Assembly: GCF_028737265.1 (NCBI RefSeq)
Contig: NZ_JAQZAK010000002.1
Span: forward strand, 124,001 to 188,000
From: Actinomycetospora callitridis
Lineage (GTDB): Bacteria; Actinomycetota; Actinomycetes; Mycobacteriales; Pseudonocardiaceae
Direction of reading: 5' to 3'
DNA length: 64,000 nt
The first letter of the stretch is position 1; every line of letters begins with the position of its first letter. The notes under the pieces are model-generated. The model saw only the letters and a program-made list of their open reading frames with translations, ran no database searches and was not told the DNA's origin. Both the position numbers and the translations under genes were made by a program. Below are positions 18,416 through 26,336 of this stretch, piece by piece.

Positions 18416-18715
18416 GTGGACGAGGCGCGCCACGAGCGCATCCGGGCGGCGGTGCGGGCGATCCCGGAGGGTCGGGTGTCCACGTACGGCGACGTCGCCG
18501 CGGCGGCCGGCGAGCGCTCGGCACGCGTCGTCGGCTGGGTGCTGCGCGACGACGGCGCCGACCTGCCGTGGCACCGGGTCCTGCGCGCCGACGGGTCGAG
18601 CGCGCCCCACATCGCCGACGAGCAGCACGCGCGCCTGCGCGAGGAGGGCGTCGAGATCCGCGACGGGCGGGTGGTGCTCGCGAACCACCGTCTCGCGAGC
18701 GGGGGGATTTCCTGA
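18416..18715 (+). CDS. Alkyltransferase-like (ATL) DNA-binding protein
   Basis: A 99-aa protein homologous to the C-terminal domain of O6-methylguanine-DNA methyltransferase. The active-site motif PCHR is PWHR (residues 51-54): Trp52 replaces the alkyl-accepting cysteine. This is the hallmark of ATL proteins, which bind O6-alkylguanine without repairing it and flag the lesion for nucleotide excision repair. The family N-terminus with RVSTYGDVA is intact. The Rv3204 homologue occupies the matching place beside adnAB in M. tuberculosis. GTG start at 18416; repeat copies flank the gene on both sides in inverted orientation. Confidence 0.88.
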   Translation: MDEARHERIRAAVRAIPEGRVSTYGDVAAAAGERSARVVGWVLRDDGADLPWHRVLRADGSSAPHIADEQHARLREEGVEIRDGRVVLANHRLASGGIS

Positions 18716-18788
18716 CCCTATCGGCGTGCTGTGTTGAATTGTCGGCGTGGCCCCACGCCGGCACTCACCTCGCCACCCCCCGCGCCGC

Positions 18789-18842
18789 GACGAAGCGGAT
18801 TTCCTGGCGTTGAGTGCAAGCGAGGCCGCAGGGCTTGCACTC
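18789..18842 (+). repeat. Family A dispersed repeat, copy 2
   Basis: Begins GACGAAGCGGATTTCC and ends GGGCTTGCACTC. GAGTGCAAGC pairs with GCTTGCACTC to give a 10-bp stem. It lies between the convergent ATL and glycosyltransferase genes and overlaps the first two bases of the glycosyltransferase stop codon (18841-18843). It may act as a terminator here. Confidence 0.85.
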
Positions 18843-19941
18843 AGCGAGTGCTCGATCCCCACCGGTACCGGGCGAGGTGCGCCTCGGCGGCGGCGTCCCA
18901 GGTGTGCGCGGCGGCCAGGGCGCGGCCGACGGTCGCGTGGGCGGGGTCGAGGTCCGGGTCGGTCCCCTCGAGCACCCCCGCGATCTCGCGCGCGAAGCCC
19001 TCCGGGCCGTCGGCGAAGCGCGCCGCGCCGGCGAACACCTCGCGCAGCACCGGCAGGTCGCGGGTCACGAGCGGGACCCCGGCCGCGAGCGCCTCCATCG
19101 CCGCCAGCCCGAAGCCCTCCTTGGTGGACGGGAACGCGAACACCGCGGCGCCCGCCACCAGGCCCGGGAGCTCGGCGTCGTCGACCGGGCCGAGCACCAC
19201 CGGCTCGACGCCCAGCGCCGCCGCGCGCGCGAACACCTCGTCGCGATATCCCCGGTAGTCGAACAGCGTGTCCCCGCCGGCGACGAGCAGCGGCACGCCG
19301 GGGAGACGCGCCATCGCCTCGACCAGCTCCAGCGTCCCCTTGCGCGGCTCGATCCCCCCGACGGCGAGCACGTAGCGCCCGTGCCGCGCACGCCACGGCT
19401 CCCCCGCCCCGGACTCGGCCGCGCGGGCGAAGCGCGCCGCGTCCACCCCGTTGGCGATCACCGCGGGCGACCGGCCCCAGCCCGCCCGGACCTCGCCCGC
19501 CACCGCCTCCGACACGCACACCAGCGACGACGGCTCCACCAGCGCCCGCTCGTGGCAGGCGGCGAGCTCGGGAGTCGTGAACTCGTCGAGGTGGTGCACG
19601 GTCCGCCACAGACGCTCGTACCCCCGCGCGCGACCCACCGCGTTCGCCGTCAGGCAGTCCTGCGCGTGCACCACGTCGTACGAGCCCTCGAACGCCGACG
19701 CCAGCAGCGCGATCGAGCGCAGGATCCGCTCCCCGACCGTCTCGCCCTCGACCTCCTCGACGGGCACCAGCCGGACGGTCACCGCGGCGTCGACGCGACG
19801 GAAGAAGCCCGCGTCCCCGCCCCGCGCCAGTGCCCACACCGTCACCGCGTGCCCGGCACGCGCGAACGCCTCGGCCAGCGCGAGCGTGTGCACCACGCCG
19901 CCGCGCGGCTTCGTCGAGTAGGTCAGCAGCGCGATCCGCAC
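18841..19941 (-). CDS. GT4-type glycosyltransferase of the MSMEG_0565 family
   Basis: A 366-aa GT-B glycosyltransferase. The N-terminus has the acceptor-side loop STKPRGGVVHTLALAEAF, the middle has the inter-domain segment YVLAVGGIEPRKG, and the C-terminal donor site is STKEGFGLAAMEALAAG with the E-x7-E pattern. It is the last gene of the Nit1C-like operon, two bases after the first nitrilase-fold gene. The MSMEG_0565 family is defined as the glycosyltransferase that accompanies these nitrogen-starvation genes, so its sugar transfer may finish a small molecule or modify an operon product; this is inference. Confidence 0.85.
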   Translation of the reverse strand: MRIALLTYSTKPRGGVVHTLALAEAFARAGHAVTVWALARGGDAGFFRRVDAAVTVRLVPVEEVEGETVGERILRSIALLASAFEGSYDVVHAQDCLTANAVGRARGYERLWRTVHHLDEFTTPELAACHERALVEPSSLVCVSEAVAGEVRAGWGRSPAVIANGVDAARFARAAESGAGEPWRARHGRYVLAVGGIEPRKGTLELVEAMARLPGVPLLVAGGDTLFDYRGYRDEVFARAAALGVEPVVLGPVDDAELPGLVAGAAVFAFPSTKEGFGLAAMEALAAGVPLVTRDLPVLREVFAGAARFADGPEGFAREIAGVLEGTDPDLDPAHATVGRALAAAHTWDAAAEAHLARYRWGSSTR

Positions 19942-19943
19942 GA

Positions 19944-20777
19944 TCAACCGTAGGTCTCCGGACGACGCTCGGCGAGGTGGTGCAGCACCGTCCGGGCCGC
20001 CCCGACCAGCTCCGGGAGGTCGACCTCCGCCACCGCCAGCCCGCCCTTCGACCACGTGCGCGCGAGGATCTCCCCACCCGGCCCGACGACCTTCGCCCGG
20101 CCCAGGAAGTGCAGCGCGCCGTAGCGCCCGCTCTGGTTCGACGACAGCCAGACGACCTGGTTCTCGGCGGCGCGTGCCTGGTCGTAGAGGTCGAACAGCC
20201 GCGCCTGCCGGTCCTGGGCCATCCGCGGCGCGCGGTTGGTCAACGAGGTCGGCCAGGCCGAGAGGCACGCGATGATCTCGGCGCCGTCGACGGCCAGGGC
20301 GCGCGCCGCCTCCGGGAAGGTCTTGTCGTGGTCGATGAGCAGGCCCATCCGGCCCACCGGGGTGTCGAACGCGCGGAACCCGTCGCCCGCCGCGAACAGC
20401 GGCGCGATGCCGGCGGGCAGGTGGACCTTGCGGTGCCGCCCGAGGATGCCGTCGCCGGAGAGGCAGACCGCCGCGTCGTAGCGGACCAGCCCGTTCCCCT
20501 CGTCGAGGCCCCGCTCGCTGTACCCGAGACACACCACCATGTCGCCGGCGAAGTCGATCACCGACCGGACCTCGTCGCCGTTCGGCTCCAGCAGCGGCGG
20601 CAGGTCGTCCTCGTCGGGTCCGCGCAGGTCCGTGAGGTACCCGCCGAGCGCGCCGTCGGGCAGCGCCAGCAGCGAGACCCCGGCGTCCCGCGCGTGCGAG
20701 ATGATCATCTTGATGCGGTCGAGGTCGAACCCGATGTCCCGCGTGAAGTGGGCCGCGGCGGCGGCGAGACGGACCAC
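19944..20777 (-). CDS. Nitrilase-fold protein lacking catalytic residues
   Basis: A 277-aa carbon-nitrogen hydrolase fold protein, clearly a paralogue of its upstream neighbour. Nitrilases use Glu-Lys-Cys plus a second Glu. Here the first Glu is Asp (LALPDGALGGY, D41), the Lys remains (RHRKVH, K117), the second Glu is Ile (I124) and the nucleophilic Cys is Asp (GLLIDHDKTFPE, D149). The frame is intact and the rest of the fold is well conserved, so it is not a decaying pseudogene. A structural partner of the active paralogue, a binding protein, or an unusual chemistry are all possible. GTG start, 10 bases after the preceding gene. Confidence 0.85.
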   Translation of the reverse strand: MVRLAAAAAHFTRDIGFDLDRIKMIISHARDAGVSLLALPDGALGGYLTDLRGPDEDDLPPLLEPNGDEVRSVIDFAGDMVVCLGYSERGLDEGNGLVRYDAAVCLSGDGILGRHRKVHLPAGIAPLFAAGDGFRAFDTPVGRMGLLIDHDKTFPEAARALAVDGAEIIACLSAWPTSLTNRAPRMAQDRQARLFDLYDQARAAENQVVWLSSNQSGRYGALHFLGRAKVVGPGGEILARTWSKGGLAVAEVDLPELVGAARTVLHHLAERRPETYG

Positions 20778-20787
20778 CCGCGCCCGC

Positions 20788-21690
20788 CTAGCTGGCGCGC
20801 GCCGCGACGGCGGGGACGACGGGCGGCGCGTCGTCCGGCGTGCCGAGGTACGACGCCGGCCGCCGGTCGCGCAGGTGGCCCATGAAGCGGCGCGCGGCGT
20901 CCACGGCGTCGTCGACGTCGACCGACGCCACCGCGAGGCCCGCCTCGGTGCCGGTGGTGTCGAGGACCTCCCCGCCCGGGTCGACGATCTTCGCGCTCGC
21001 GACGAGCTGCATGTCCCCGAACGTCCCGGCCTGGTTCGCCGAGACCCACACGATCTGGTTCTCCAGCGCCCGGGCCCGGTCGAAGAGGTCGAACCGACGG
21101 GTCCAGCGGTCGTCGGCGAGCACCGGCGCCTGGTTGGTGCGCGACGCCGGCCACGCCGACATGCACACCACGATCCGGGCCCCGTCGACCGCCAGGGCGC
21201 GCGCGGCCTCGGGGAACGCCTTGTCGTAACAGATCATCATGCCCATCCGGCCGACCGGCGTGTCGAACGCGGCGAAGCGGTCGCCCGCGGCGTACGAGGT
21301 GTTCTCGTTGAGCGGCTGGTGGACCTTGCGGTGGTGACCGAGCACGCCGTCGCCGGTCACCGCCACGCAGCTGTTGTACGGGCGGTGGCCCGACGCCGCG
21401 TCCCCGCGCTCGCAGAACCCGACCGTGACGACCACGTCCCCGGCCAGCGCGATCAGCCGGCGAATCTCGGGACCGTCCGCGTCGAGCTGCGGCGGCACGT
21501 CCACCGGCTCCCCCGACCCGCCCGAGTCGTGCAAGGACGACAGATAGCCCCCCAGCGCCGCCTCCGGCAGGGCGAGCACGTCGGCCCCCGCCGCCCGCGC
21601 CCGCTCGAGCAGCGACGAGATCGTCACGAAGCTCTCGTCCAGGTCGCGGCCGAAGCCGGCGGCCGCGGCGGCGAACGTCCTCACGGTCAC
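20788..21690 (-). CDS. Nitrilase-superfamily hydrolase (catalytic residues intact)
   Basis: A 300-aa carbon-nitrogen hydrolase with the complete catalytic set: E43 in LALPEAALGGY, K122 in HHRKVH, E129 in QPLNEN and the nucleophile C154 in MMICYDKAFPE. It should hydrolyse a nitrile or amide to acid and ammonia. It occupies the nitrilase position of a Nit1C-like cluster, where the canonical enzyme has been linked to cyanide or nitrile assimilation, but it looks more like an omega-amidase-type member than a classical long nitrilase. GTG start at 21690 overlaps the stop of the upstream gene (GTGA). Confidence 0.85.
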   Translation of the reverse strand: MTVRTFAAAAAGFGRDLDESFVTISSLLERARAAGADVLALPEAALGGYLSSLHDSGGSGEPVDVPPQLDADGPEIRRLIALAGDVVVTVGFCERGDAASGHRPYNSCVAVTGDGVLGHHRKVHQPLNENTSYAAGDRFAAFDTPVGRMGMMICYDKAFPEAARALAVDGARIVVCMSAWPASRTNQAPVLADDRWTRRFDLFDRARALENQIVWVSANQAGTFGDMQLVASAKIVDPGGEVLDTTGTEAGLAVASVDVDDAVDAARRFMGHLRDRRPASYLGTPDDAPPVVPAVAARAS

Positions 21691-23192
21691 GGGTGGTTCC
21701 CTTCGCTGATCCGGGCGCTGCCCAGTCCGGTGACGCCCCCGGCGACGGCCTCGGTGACCTCGCCGTCGGGCCAGCGCAGGGCGACCCCGGCCGGTCCGGT
21801 CGCCGGGTCCGTGAGCTCCCCGCACACCGCGCTCGTGGCGGGACCCGCCGACGGGGCGGGGGCGCCCGGCGCGTCCGCGGTGAGCAGGGCGAAGCCGGGG
21901 AAGCAGGTCAGCCAGTCGGCGACGGTCGCGCCGACCGGGCGCGGGACGGCCGCGACGTCGAGCACCGCGCCGGTGCCCGAGGCCTCGGCGAGCATGCCGA
22001 GCGTCCCGACGACCCCGGCCATGGAGACGTCCTTGGCCGCGGCGGGCCGGTGAGCCGCGTCCGGCCCGATCGCCGCGACCATCGCGCGCAGGTCGGCGGG
22101 CGCGCGCGTCGAGGTGGAGTCCCACTGGCGGCCGGTGTACCCCGGGCGCCAGGTGCCGCCGAGGTCGGCGGTCAGTCGGACCTCCATGCCCGGCCGCCCG
22201 CCGGCGGCGGGGACGGGGCTCGGGGCCCGTCCCAGCGCGGTGACGGCGAGCGAGGCGGGCACCTCGAGCTGGGTGTGCCCGCCGATCACCGGCACCCCGT
22301 AGGCGTCGGCGGCGGCGCGCAGGCCGGTGAGGACGCGGTGGGCGAACGACGCGTCTCGGGCGCCGACGGCGTCGAGCAGCGCGGTGGGTGCGGCCCCCAT
22401 CGCGGCGAGGTCGTTGACGTTGACGAGCACCCCGCACCAGCCCGCCCACTCCGGGTCACGCTCGGCCATCGCCGGCAGGATCGCGTCGCACGCCGCGACG
22501 AGGTCGCTGCCCGGCACGGGCGCCCCGTCGTCGCCGACGTGCAGGCCCGAGCCCGCCAGCCCGGCGACGAGCTCGCCGAGCGGGGCCTTCGTGGCGGCGA
22601 CGAGGTCGGCGAAGCGCCCCATCGGACGGCGCATGCGCACGTGCGGGCGGCCGGCGACCGTCGTGTCCCGGAGCCGCTGCCAGCCGAGACGCGCGAACAG
22701 CTTCTCGTTCGCGGCCTGGACCTCGGCCTCGAACCGCAGCACGCCGGCCGCCTCGGCGCGGGCGCACGCGGCACGGACCAGCGCGGCCCCCACCCGGATG
22801 CCGGCCCGTCGGCGGGCCGTCGGGGCGACGACGAGGCGGCTGCCCGTCCACCAGCCGAGGTCGGGGCGCGACGCGTCGGGGTCGACCGGTCCCAGGCGGA
22901 CCCCGCCGACCACCTCGCCGGCGCCGTCGCGGGCGACGAGCACGATCGCGCGCGGGTCGTGGTCGTGCCCGTCGAGGTCGCCGGCTGCGCCGGTCGTCGA
23001 GTCGCGGAACAAGCCCTGCTCGTCGACGAAGACCGCGCGCCGCAGCGCCCGGTGGGCGACGACGTCGGGGTGTCGGACGTCGATGGCCGGCGCTTCGGAG
23101 ATGGTGACGTCGTGGGGACGGCGGCGCGCCCGGCCGCCGAGGATCTCGTCGGCGGCGCTCAGCCCGAACGCGTGGTGGTCGAGGACCGACAC
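21687..23192 (-). CDS. GNAT acetyltransferase-AIR synthase-related fusion (MSMEG_0567/Sll0787 type)
   Basis: A 501-aa two-domain protein. Residues of about 25-160 form a GNAT-like domain (RAVFVDEQGLF, SRLVVAPTARRRAGIRVGAAL, NEKLFARLGW). From about 170 to the end is a PurM/SelD-like AIR-synthase-related domain with VNVNDLAAMGAAPTALLDAV, GGHTQLEVPASLAVTALG and KDVSMAGVVGTLGMLAE. In cyanobacteria these two functions are separate genes of the same cluster (sll0786/sll0787). Such ATP-binding enzymes usually make acyl phosphates or close rings, so the product may be a tailored small molecule. GTG start, five bases after the radical SAM gene. Confidence 0.85.
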   Translation of the reverse strand: MSVLDHHAFGLSAADEILGGRARRRPHDVTISEAPAIDVRHPDVVAHRALRRAVFVDEQGLFRDSTTGAAGDLDGHDHDPRAIVLVARDGAGEVVGGVRLGPVDPDASRPDLGWWTGSRLVVAPTARRRAGIRVGAALVRAACARAEAAGVLRFEAEVQAANEKLFARLGWQRLRDTTVAGRPHVRMRRPMGRFADLVAATKAPLGELVAGLAGSGLHVGDDGAPVPGSDLVAACDAILPAMAERDPEWAGWCGVLVNVNDLAAMGAAPTALLDAVGARDASFAHRVLTGLRAAADAYGVPVIGGHTQLEVPASLAVTALGRAPSPVPAAGGRPGMEVRLTADLGGTWRPGYTGRQWDSTSTRAPADLRAMVAAIGPDAAHRPAAAKDVSMAGVVGTLGMLAEASGTGAVLDVAAVPRPVGATVADWLTCFPGFALLTADAPGAPAPSAGPATSAVCGELTDPATGPAGVALRWPDGEVTEAVAGGVTGLGSARISEGNHP

Positions 23193-23197
23193 GGACC

Positions 23198-24328
23198 TCA
23201 GCCCCCCGCCGCGGACAGGGCCGAGCACGCGCCGCACGCGGCGCACCCGGCGGCCTGGTCGGCGCCGCGCATGCCGGCGGCCACGAGGACCTTCGCGACG
23301 CGGGCGGTGACCTCGGCGAGCAGCTCGGGATCCGGCGCGGGGTCGCCGTCGTCGAACGCCAGGGTGCCCGGGATCGGGCGGTAGGGGACGACGAACGGGT
23401 AGACGCCGCGGTCGACGAGCTCGGCGGCGCCCGCGACCAGCTCGTCGGGGTCCTCGCCGAGGCCGACGATGAGGTAGGTCGAGACGGCGTTCGCGCCGAA
23501 GAGGCGGACGCTCTCGTCCCAGGCCAGCCGGTACTGGGACAGGGGGACGGACGCCTTGCCCGGCATCCAGCGCGCGCGCACGTCGTCGTCGAGCGACTCG
23601 ACGTGGATGCCGATGGCGTCGGCACCGGCGTCGCGGAGCTCCTGCAGGGCCGCGAGGTCCGACGGCGCGGGCGGCTCGCACTGCACCTGGATCGGCAGGC
23701 CCGGCACCGCCGCCCTGATCGCCCGGACGCAGCGGGCGAGGTGACGGGCGCCGCGGTCGCGGCCGTTGCTCGTGCCGGTGGTCAGGACCATCTGACGCAC
23801 GCCGTCGAGGCGGACGGCGGCCTCGGCGACCTCGGCGAGCTGCTCGGGCGTCTTCACCGCGGTCGTGGCGCCGGTGTGCAGCGACTGCTCGATCGCGCAG
23901 AACCGGCAGCGGTCCTGCTCGCCGTAGCGCACGCAGGTCTGGACGACCGTGGTCGCGAGCACGTCGTCGCCGTGCAGGCGGGCGATCTTCTCGTAGGGCA
24001 CGCCGTCGGCCGTCGTGAGGTCGTAGAAGGCGGGGCGGGCGACGGTGGCGACGTCGACGCCCAGGTCGGTGACCCCGCCGTCGGGGCCGGTGCGCACGAG
24101 GCGCCCGTCGCGCAGCCGGTAGGGGCTCGCCGGGTTGATCGGGATCGTCGTCCTGAGGCCGTCGACGAGCACGTGGCCGTCGGCGGACGGCCCGGCGCCC
24201 CCGGGGCGGCGCAGGGGGATCGTCGAGCCGAGGTCGGTGGTGGTCGTGTCGGGGAGGTCGAGCGCCACACCGCGGACGGCCACTTCGGAACGGGCGGACA
24301 GACCCAGATGGGACTGCGGGGACGACAT
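23198..24328 (-). CDS. Radical SAM protein of the MSMEG_0568 family
   Basis: A 376-aa radical S-adenosylmethionine enzyme. The [4Fe-4S] cysteines are C132, C141 and C144, spaced C-x8-C-x2-C instead of the usual C-x3-C-x2-C, a lipoyl-synthase/biotin-synthase-like barrel follows (MVLTTGTSNGRDRG, IQVQCEPPAP, GIHVESLDDDV). A second cysteine cluster, C362-x2-C365-x2-C368, lies at the C-terminus and may hold another iron-sulfur centre. It is the second gene of the Nit1C-like operon and likely does the key chemistry on an unknown substrate. ATG at 24328 with 85 bases to the preceding gene. Confidence 0.87.
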   Translation of the reverse strand: MSSPQSHLGLSARSEVAVRGVALDLPDTTTTDLGSTIPLRRPGGAGPSADGHVLVDGLRTTIPINPASPYRLRDGRLVRTGPDGGVTDLGVDVATVARPAFYDLTTADGVPYEKIARLHGDDVLATTVVQTCVRYGEQDRCRFCAIEQSLHTGATTAVKTPEQLAEVAEAAVRLDGVRQMVLTTGTSNGRDRGARHLARCVRAIRAAVPGLPIQVQCEPPAPSDLAALQELRDAGADAIGIHVESLDDDVRARWMPGKASVPLSQYRLAWDESVRLFGANAVSTYLIVGLGEDPDELVAGAAELVDRGVYPFVVPYRPIPGTLAFDDGDPAPDPELLAEVTARVAKVLVAAGMRGADQAAGCAACGACSALSAAGG

Positions 24329-24413
24329 CGACGGACCTCCAGGCGCTCGACTCGGGGGTGTCACGGGCGCGGTGCGGGGACGGGCGTGCCGTCCCCGCAC
24401 CGGGCCGTGCGCG

Positions 24414-24932
24414 TCAGAGCTGGTAGGTCGAGTTGATGATCGCGCCCTTGCGGGCGAAGTGGATGAGCGCGTCCTGCACGTCGAGCGGGTGCGTGGGGAT
24501 GACGCCCTCGATGAGGTCCTCCTCGCGGGCACCGTGCAGCGACAGACCGAAGCGGCAGCAGTAGGCCTTGCCGCCCTCGGAGATGAAGGTCTTGAGCTGG
24601 TCGTTGATGTTGTGCTCGCCGGGGAACGCCGAGCTGCCCGTGGTGGGGAAGCCGCGCGTGGCCAGGCAGTTCAGCGAACCGGGTCCGTAGAAGTAGATGG
24701 CCGTCTCGAAGCCCTTGCGCAGCGCCCGGGTGGCCTGGAGGACGGCGACGAAGCTGACCGACGACTCGTGCGCGATGCCGTGGACGAGCGTGAAGTAGCT
24801 CTCGCCGTTCTCGGCCTGCAGGTCGGGGAAGACCTTCGTCCCGCCGTAGATGCTCGAGCCCTCGGGCAGCGACGGGTGCGGGATCTCCTCGAGGCTCTTC
24901 TTCTCGACGTCGGAGAGCTCGGTGCTGGTCAT
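24414..24932 (-). CDS. Sll0783/MSMEG_0572-family nitrogen-starvation protein (DsrE-like)
   Basis: A 172-aa protein with a DsrE/DsrF-like fold: a hydrophobic strand and helix with ATRALRKGFETAIYFYGPG, a cysteine in SLNCLATRGFP, and a pair of cysteines in KAYCCRFGLSL. It matches the family that opens the Nit1C / nitrogen-starvation cluster in cyanobacteria and mycobacteria (sll0783, MSMEG_0572). The role is unknown; the fold suggests sulfur or small-ligand handling. First gene of the minus-strand operon, with SD GAGGGAG before the ATG and over 400 bp of upstream sequence for its promoter. Confidence 0.85.
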   Translation of the reverse strand: MTSTELSDVEKKSLEEIPHPSLPEGSSIYGGTKVFPDLQAENGESYFTLVHGIAHESSVSFVAVLQATRALRKGFETAIYFYGPGSLNCLATRGFPTTGSSAFPGEHNINDQLKTFISEGGKAYCCRFGLSLHGAREEDLIEGVIPTHPLDVQDALIHFARKGAIINSTYQL

Positions 24933-25344
24933 GCGGTTCTCCCTCGGAGACGTTCGGTGGAGCGGGAACGTGGTGCGCCCTGCGCACCCGACGGCGTCGG
25001 GCGCGAGGGGTCGGGGGTGCGGGGTCCTCGCCGACCCCGCCGGGGTCCCGGTTCCTCGCTGAGATCAGCTCACCAACCGGCCATTTCCGAAGTGTTTCTT
25101 CGTGACTACGAGAGCGGGTCGGCCTCCGCGCCGTGTTTCACGGTCGTGACGGGGGTGGAGGTCAAGGACATGCACCTGCGGGTGCAAGCCCTGCGTCCTC
25201 GCTTGCACTCAACGCCAGGAAAGCCGCTTCGTCGTTGGCGAGCACCGGCCGGCTGCGCTGGGCGCCATCCCCATCCCTCGAACTCGTCCACAGGGTCGGA
25301 CGTCGAAGTTCACCCGCGACGAGGATCTGGCCGACCGTGGCGAC
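24933..25344. other. Divergent intergenic region upstream of the Nit1C-like operon
   Basis: About 410 bp without a convincing gene. It contains family A copy 3 (25182-25233), a short dyad TGCACC-TGC-GGGTGCA just before it, and an AT-richer patch at 25085-25115 including CGAAGTGTTTCTTCG with 5-bp arms, a possible regulator site for the operon. I could not match it to a GlnR box. Confidence 0.5.
25182..25233 (-). repeat. Family A dispersed repeat, copy 3 (inverted orientation)
   Basis: Reverse-strand copy with the same ends as copies 2 and 4 (GTGCAAGCCC at one end, GCTTCGTC at the other). GAGTGCAAGC can pair with GCTTGCAC to give a hairpin. It lies upstream of the nuclease-like gene and faces copy 4 on its other side. 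Confidence 0.85.
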
Positions 25345-26322
25345 GTGCGACGAGGAACCTGGGCCGACGAGCCCGACAGGCTGCTGGCGGCGAGCGACCA
25401 CGGAGTGATCGCGGCGCTCGCGCTCGTGGCGCTCGGCGTACCCGAGAGCACGGTCTACCGTCGGTGTCGCGACGGCGGCCCCTGGCAGCTGCTCGCCCCG
25501 GGCATCGTCGCCCTCCACAACGGCGAGCCGAGCGTCCGCCAGCTCGAGATCGCGGCCCTTCTGCACGGTGGCCCCGACGCGGTGCTGACCGGGCTCTCCG
25601 CCGTCCGACACCACGGATTGCGGCGCGGCCCGGCGCCGGTCCGGGTCCACATCCTCGTGCCGCAGTCCCGTCAGGTGCGGAGCGTCGGGCACATCGTGGT
25701 GGAGCGCACCGAGCGGATGCCGCGCGCTGTGCTGCGCGACGGCCTGCCGGTCGCCCCGCTCGCCCGTGCCGTGCTCGACGCCGTGCGCCGGTTGAAGGAC
25801 ACCGAGGACATCGCGAGCCTGCTCGCCGAGCCGGTGCAGCGCCGGATGCTGTTCGTCGAGCACCTGCGCCAGGAACTCGACGCCGGGTGCCGGAAGGGCA
25901 GCGCCACGCCCCGAGCGGTGCTGCGAGCGGTCGCCGACGGCGTGCGTTCCGCCGCGGAGTTCACAGCTCGGGAATGGTGGCTCGCCCACCCCGACCTCCC
26001 GCAGGCCCGGTTCAACGCACGCGTCCTCGACGATCGCGGCCGGTTCGTCGCCATCGTCGACGTCCTCGTCGAGGAGCTGGGGTTCGCCTGGGAGATCGAC
26101 TCCGTCGAAGCACACTTCGCCACGCCCGAACAGGTGGAAGACACGGCGCGCCGGCGTCGGGCCCTCACGGGTATCGGGCTCCACGTCCTCGGGACCCGCC
26201 CCAGCCAGGTGCACGGCGACTCCGCGGGTACTCACCAGGACGTGCTGGATGCCCTCGCCGTGGCGGCGATGCTGCCGCCACCGCGTGCGATCTTTCCGCG
26301 CGACCTACCCGAGAGCGCCTGA
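25345..26322 (+). CDS. AbiEi-like N-terminus with DUF559/Vsr-like nuclease C-terminus
   Basis: A 325-aa protein. The N-terminal 130 residues resemble the winged-helix start of AbiEi-type antitoxins (ALVALGVPESTVYRRCRDG, LLAPGIVALH, LTGLSAVRHHGL). The C-terminal part has the pattern of a very-short-patch-repair-like endonuclease: RGRFVAIVDVLVEE, then AWEIDSVEAHF and RRRALTGIGLHVL, giving candidate Asp, Glu-x-Asp and His residues. Proteins of this layout are common and multi-copy in actinobacteria; function is uncertain. No adjacent AbiEii-like toxin is visible. GTG start at 25345 is the most plausible. Flanked by inverted repeat copies. Confidence 0.65.
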   Translation: MRRGTWADEPDRLLAASDHGVIAALALVALGVPESTVYRRCRDGGPWQLLAPGIVALHNGEPSVRQLEIAALLHGGPDAVLTGLSAVRHHGLRRGPAPVRVHILVPQSRQVRSVGHIVVERTERMPRAVLRDGLPVAPLARAVLDAVRRLKDTEDIASLLAEPVQRRMLFVEHLRQELDAGCRKGSATPRAVLRAVADGVRSAAEFTAREWWLAHPDLPQARFNARVLDDRGRFVAIVDVLVEELGFAWEIDSVEAHFATPEQVEDTARRRRALTGIGLHVLGTRPSQVHGDSAGTHQDVLDALAVAAMLPPPRAIFPRDLPESA

Positions 26323-26336
26323 TCTCAGTGCCCGGT

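Noticed and set aside
25085..25115. Possible GlnR box upstream of the Nit1C-like operon (GTCACGAAGAAACACTTCGG on the minus strand)
   Set aside because: The GTnAC and GAAAC half-sites are present but the spacing is three bases, not six; I could not support a GlnR site.
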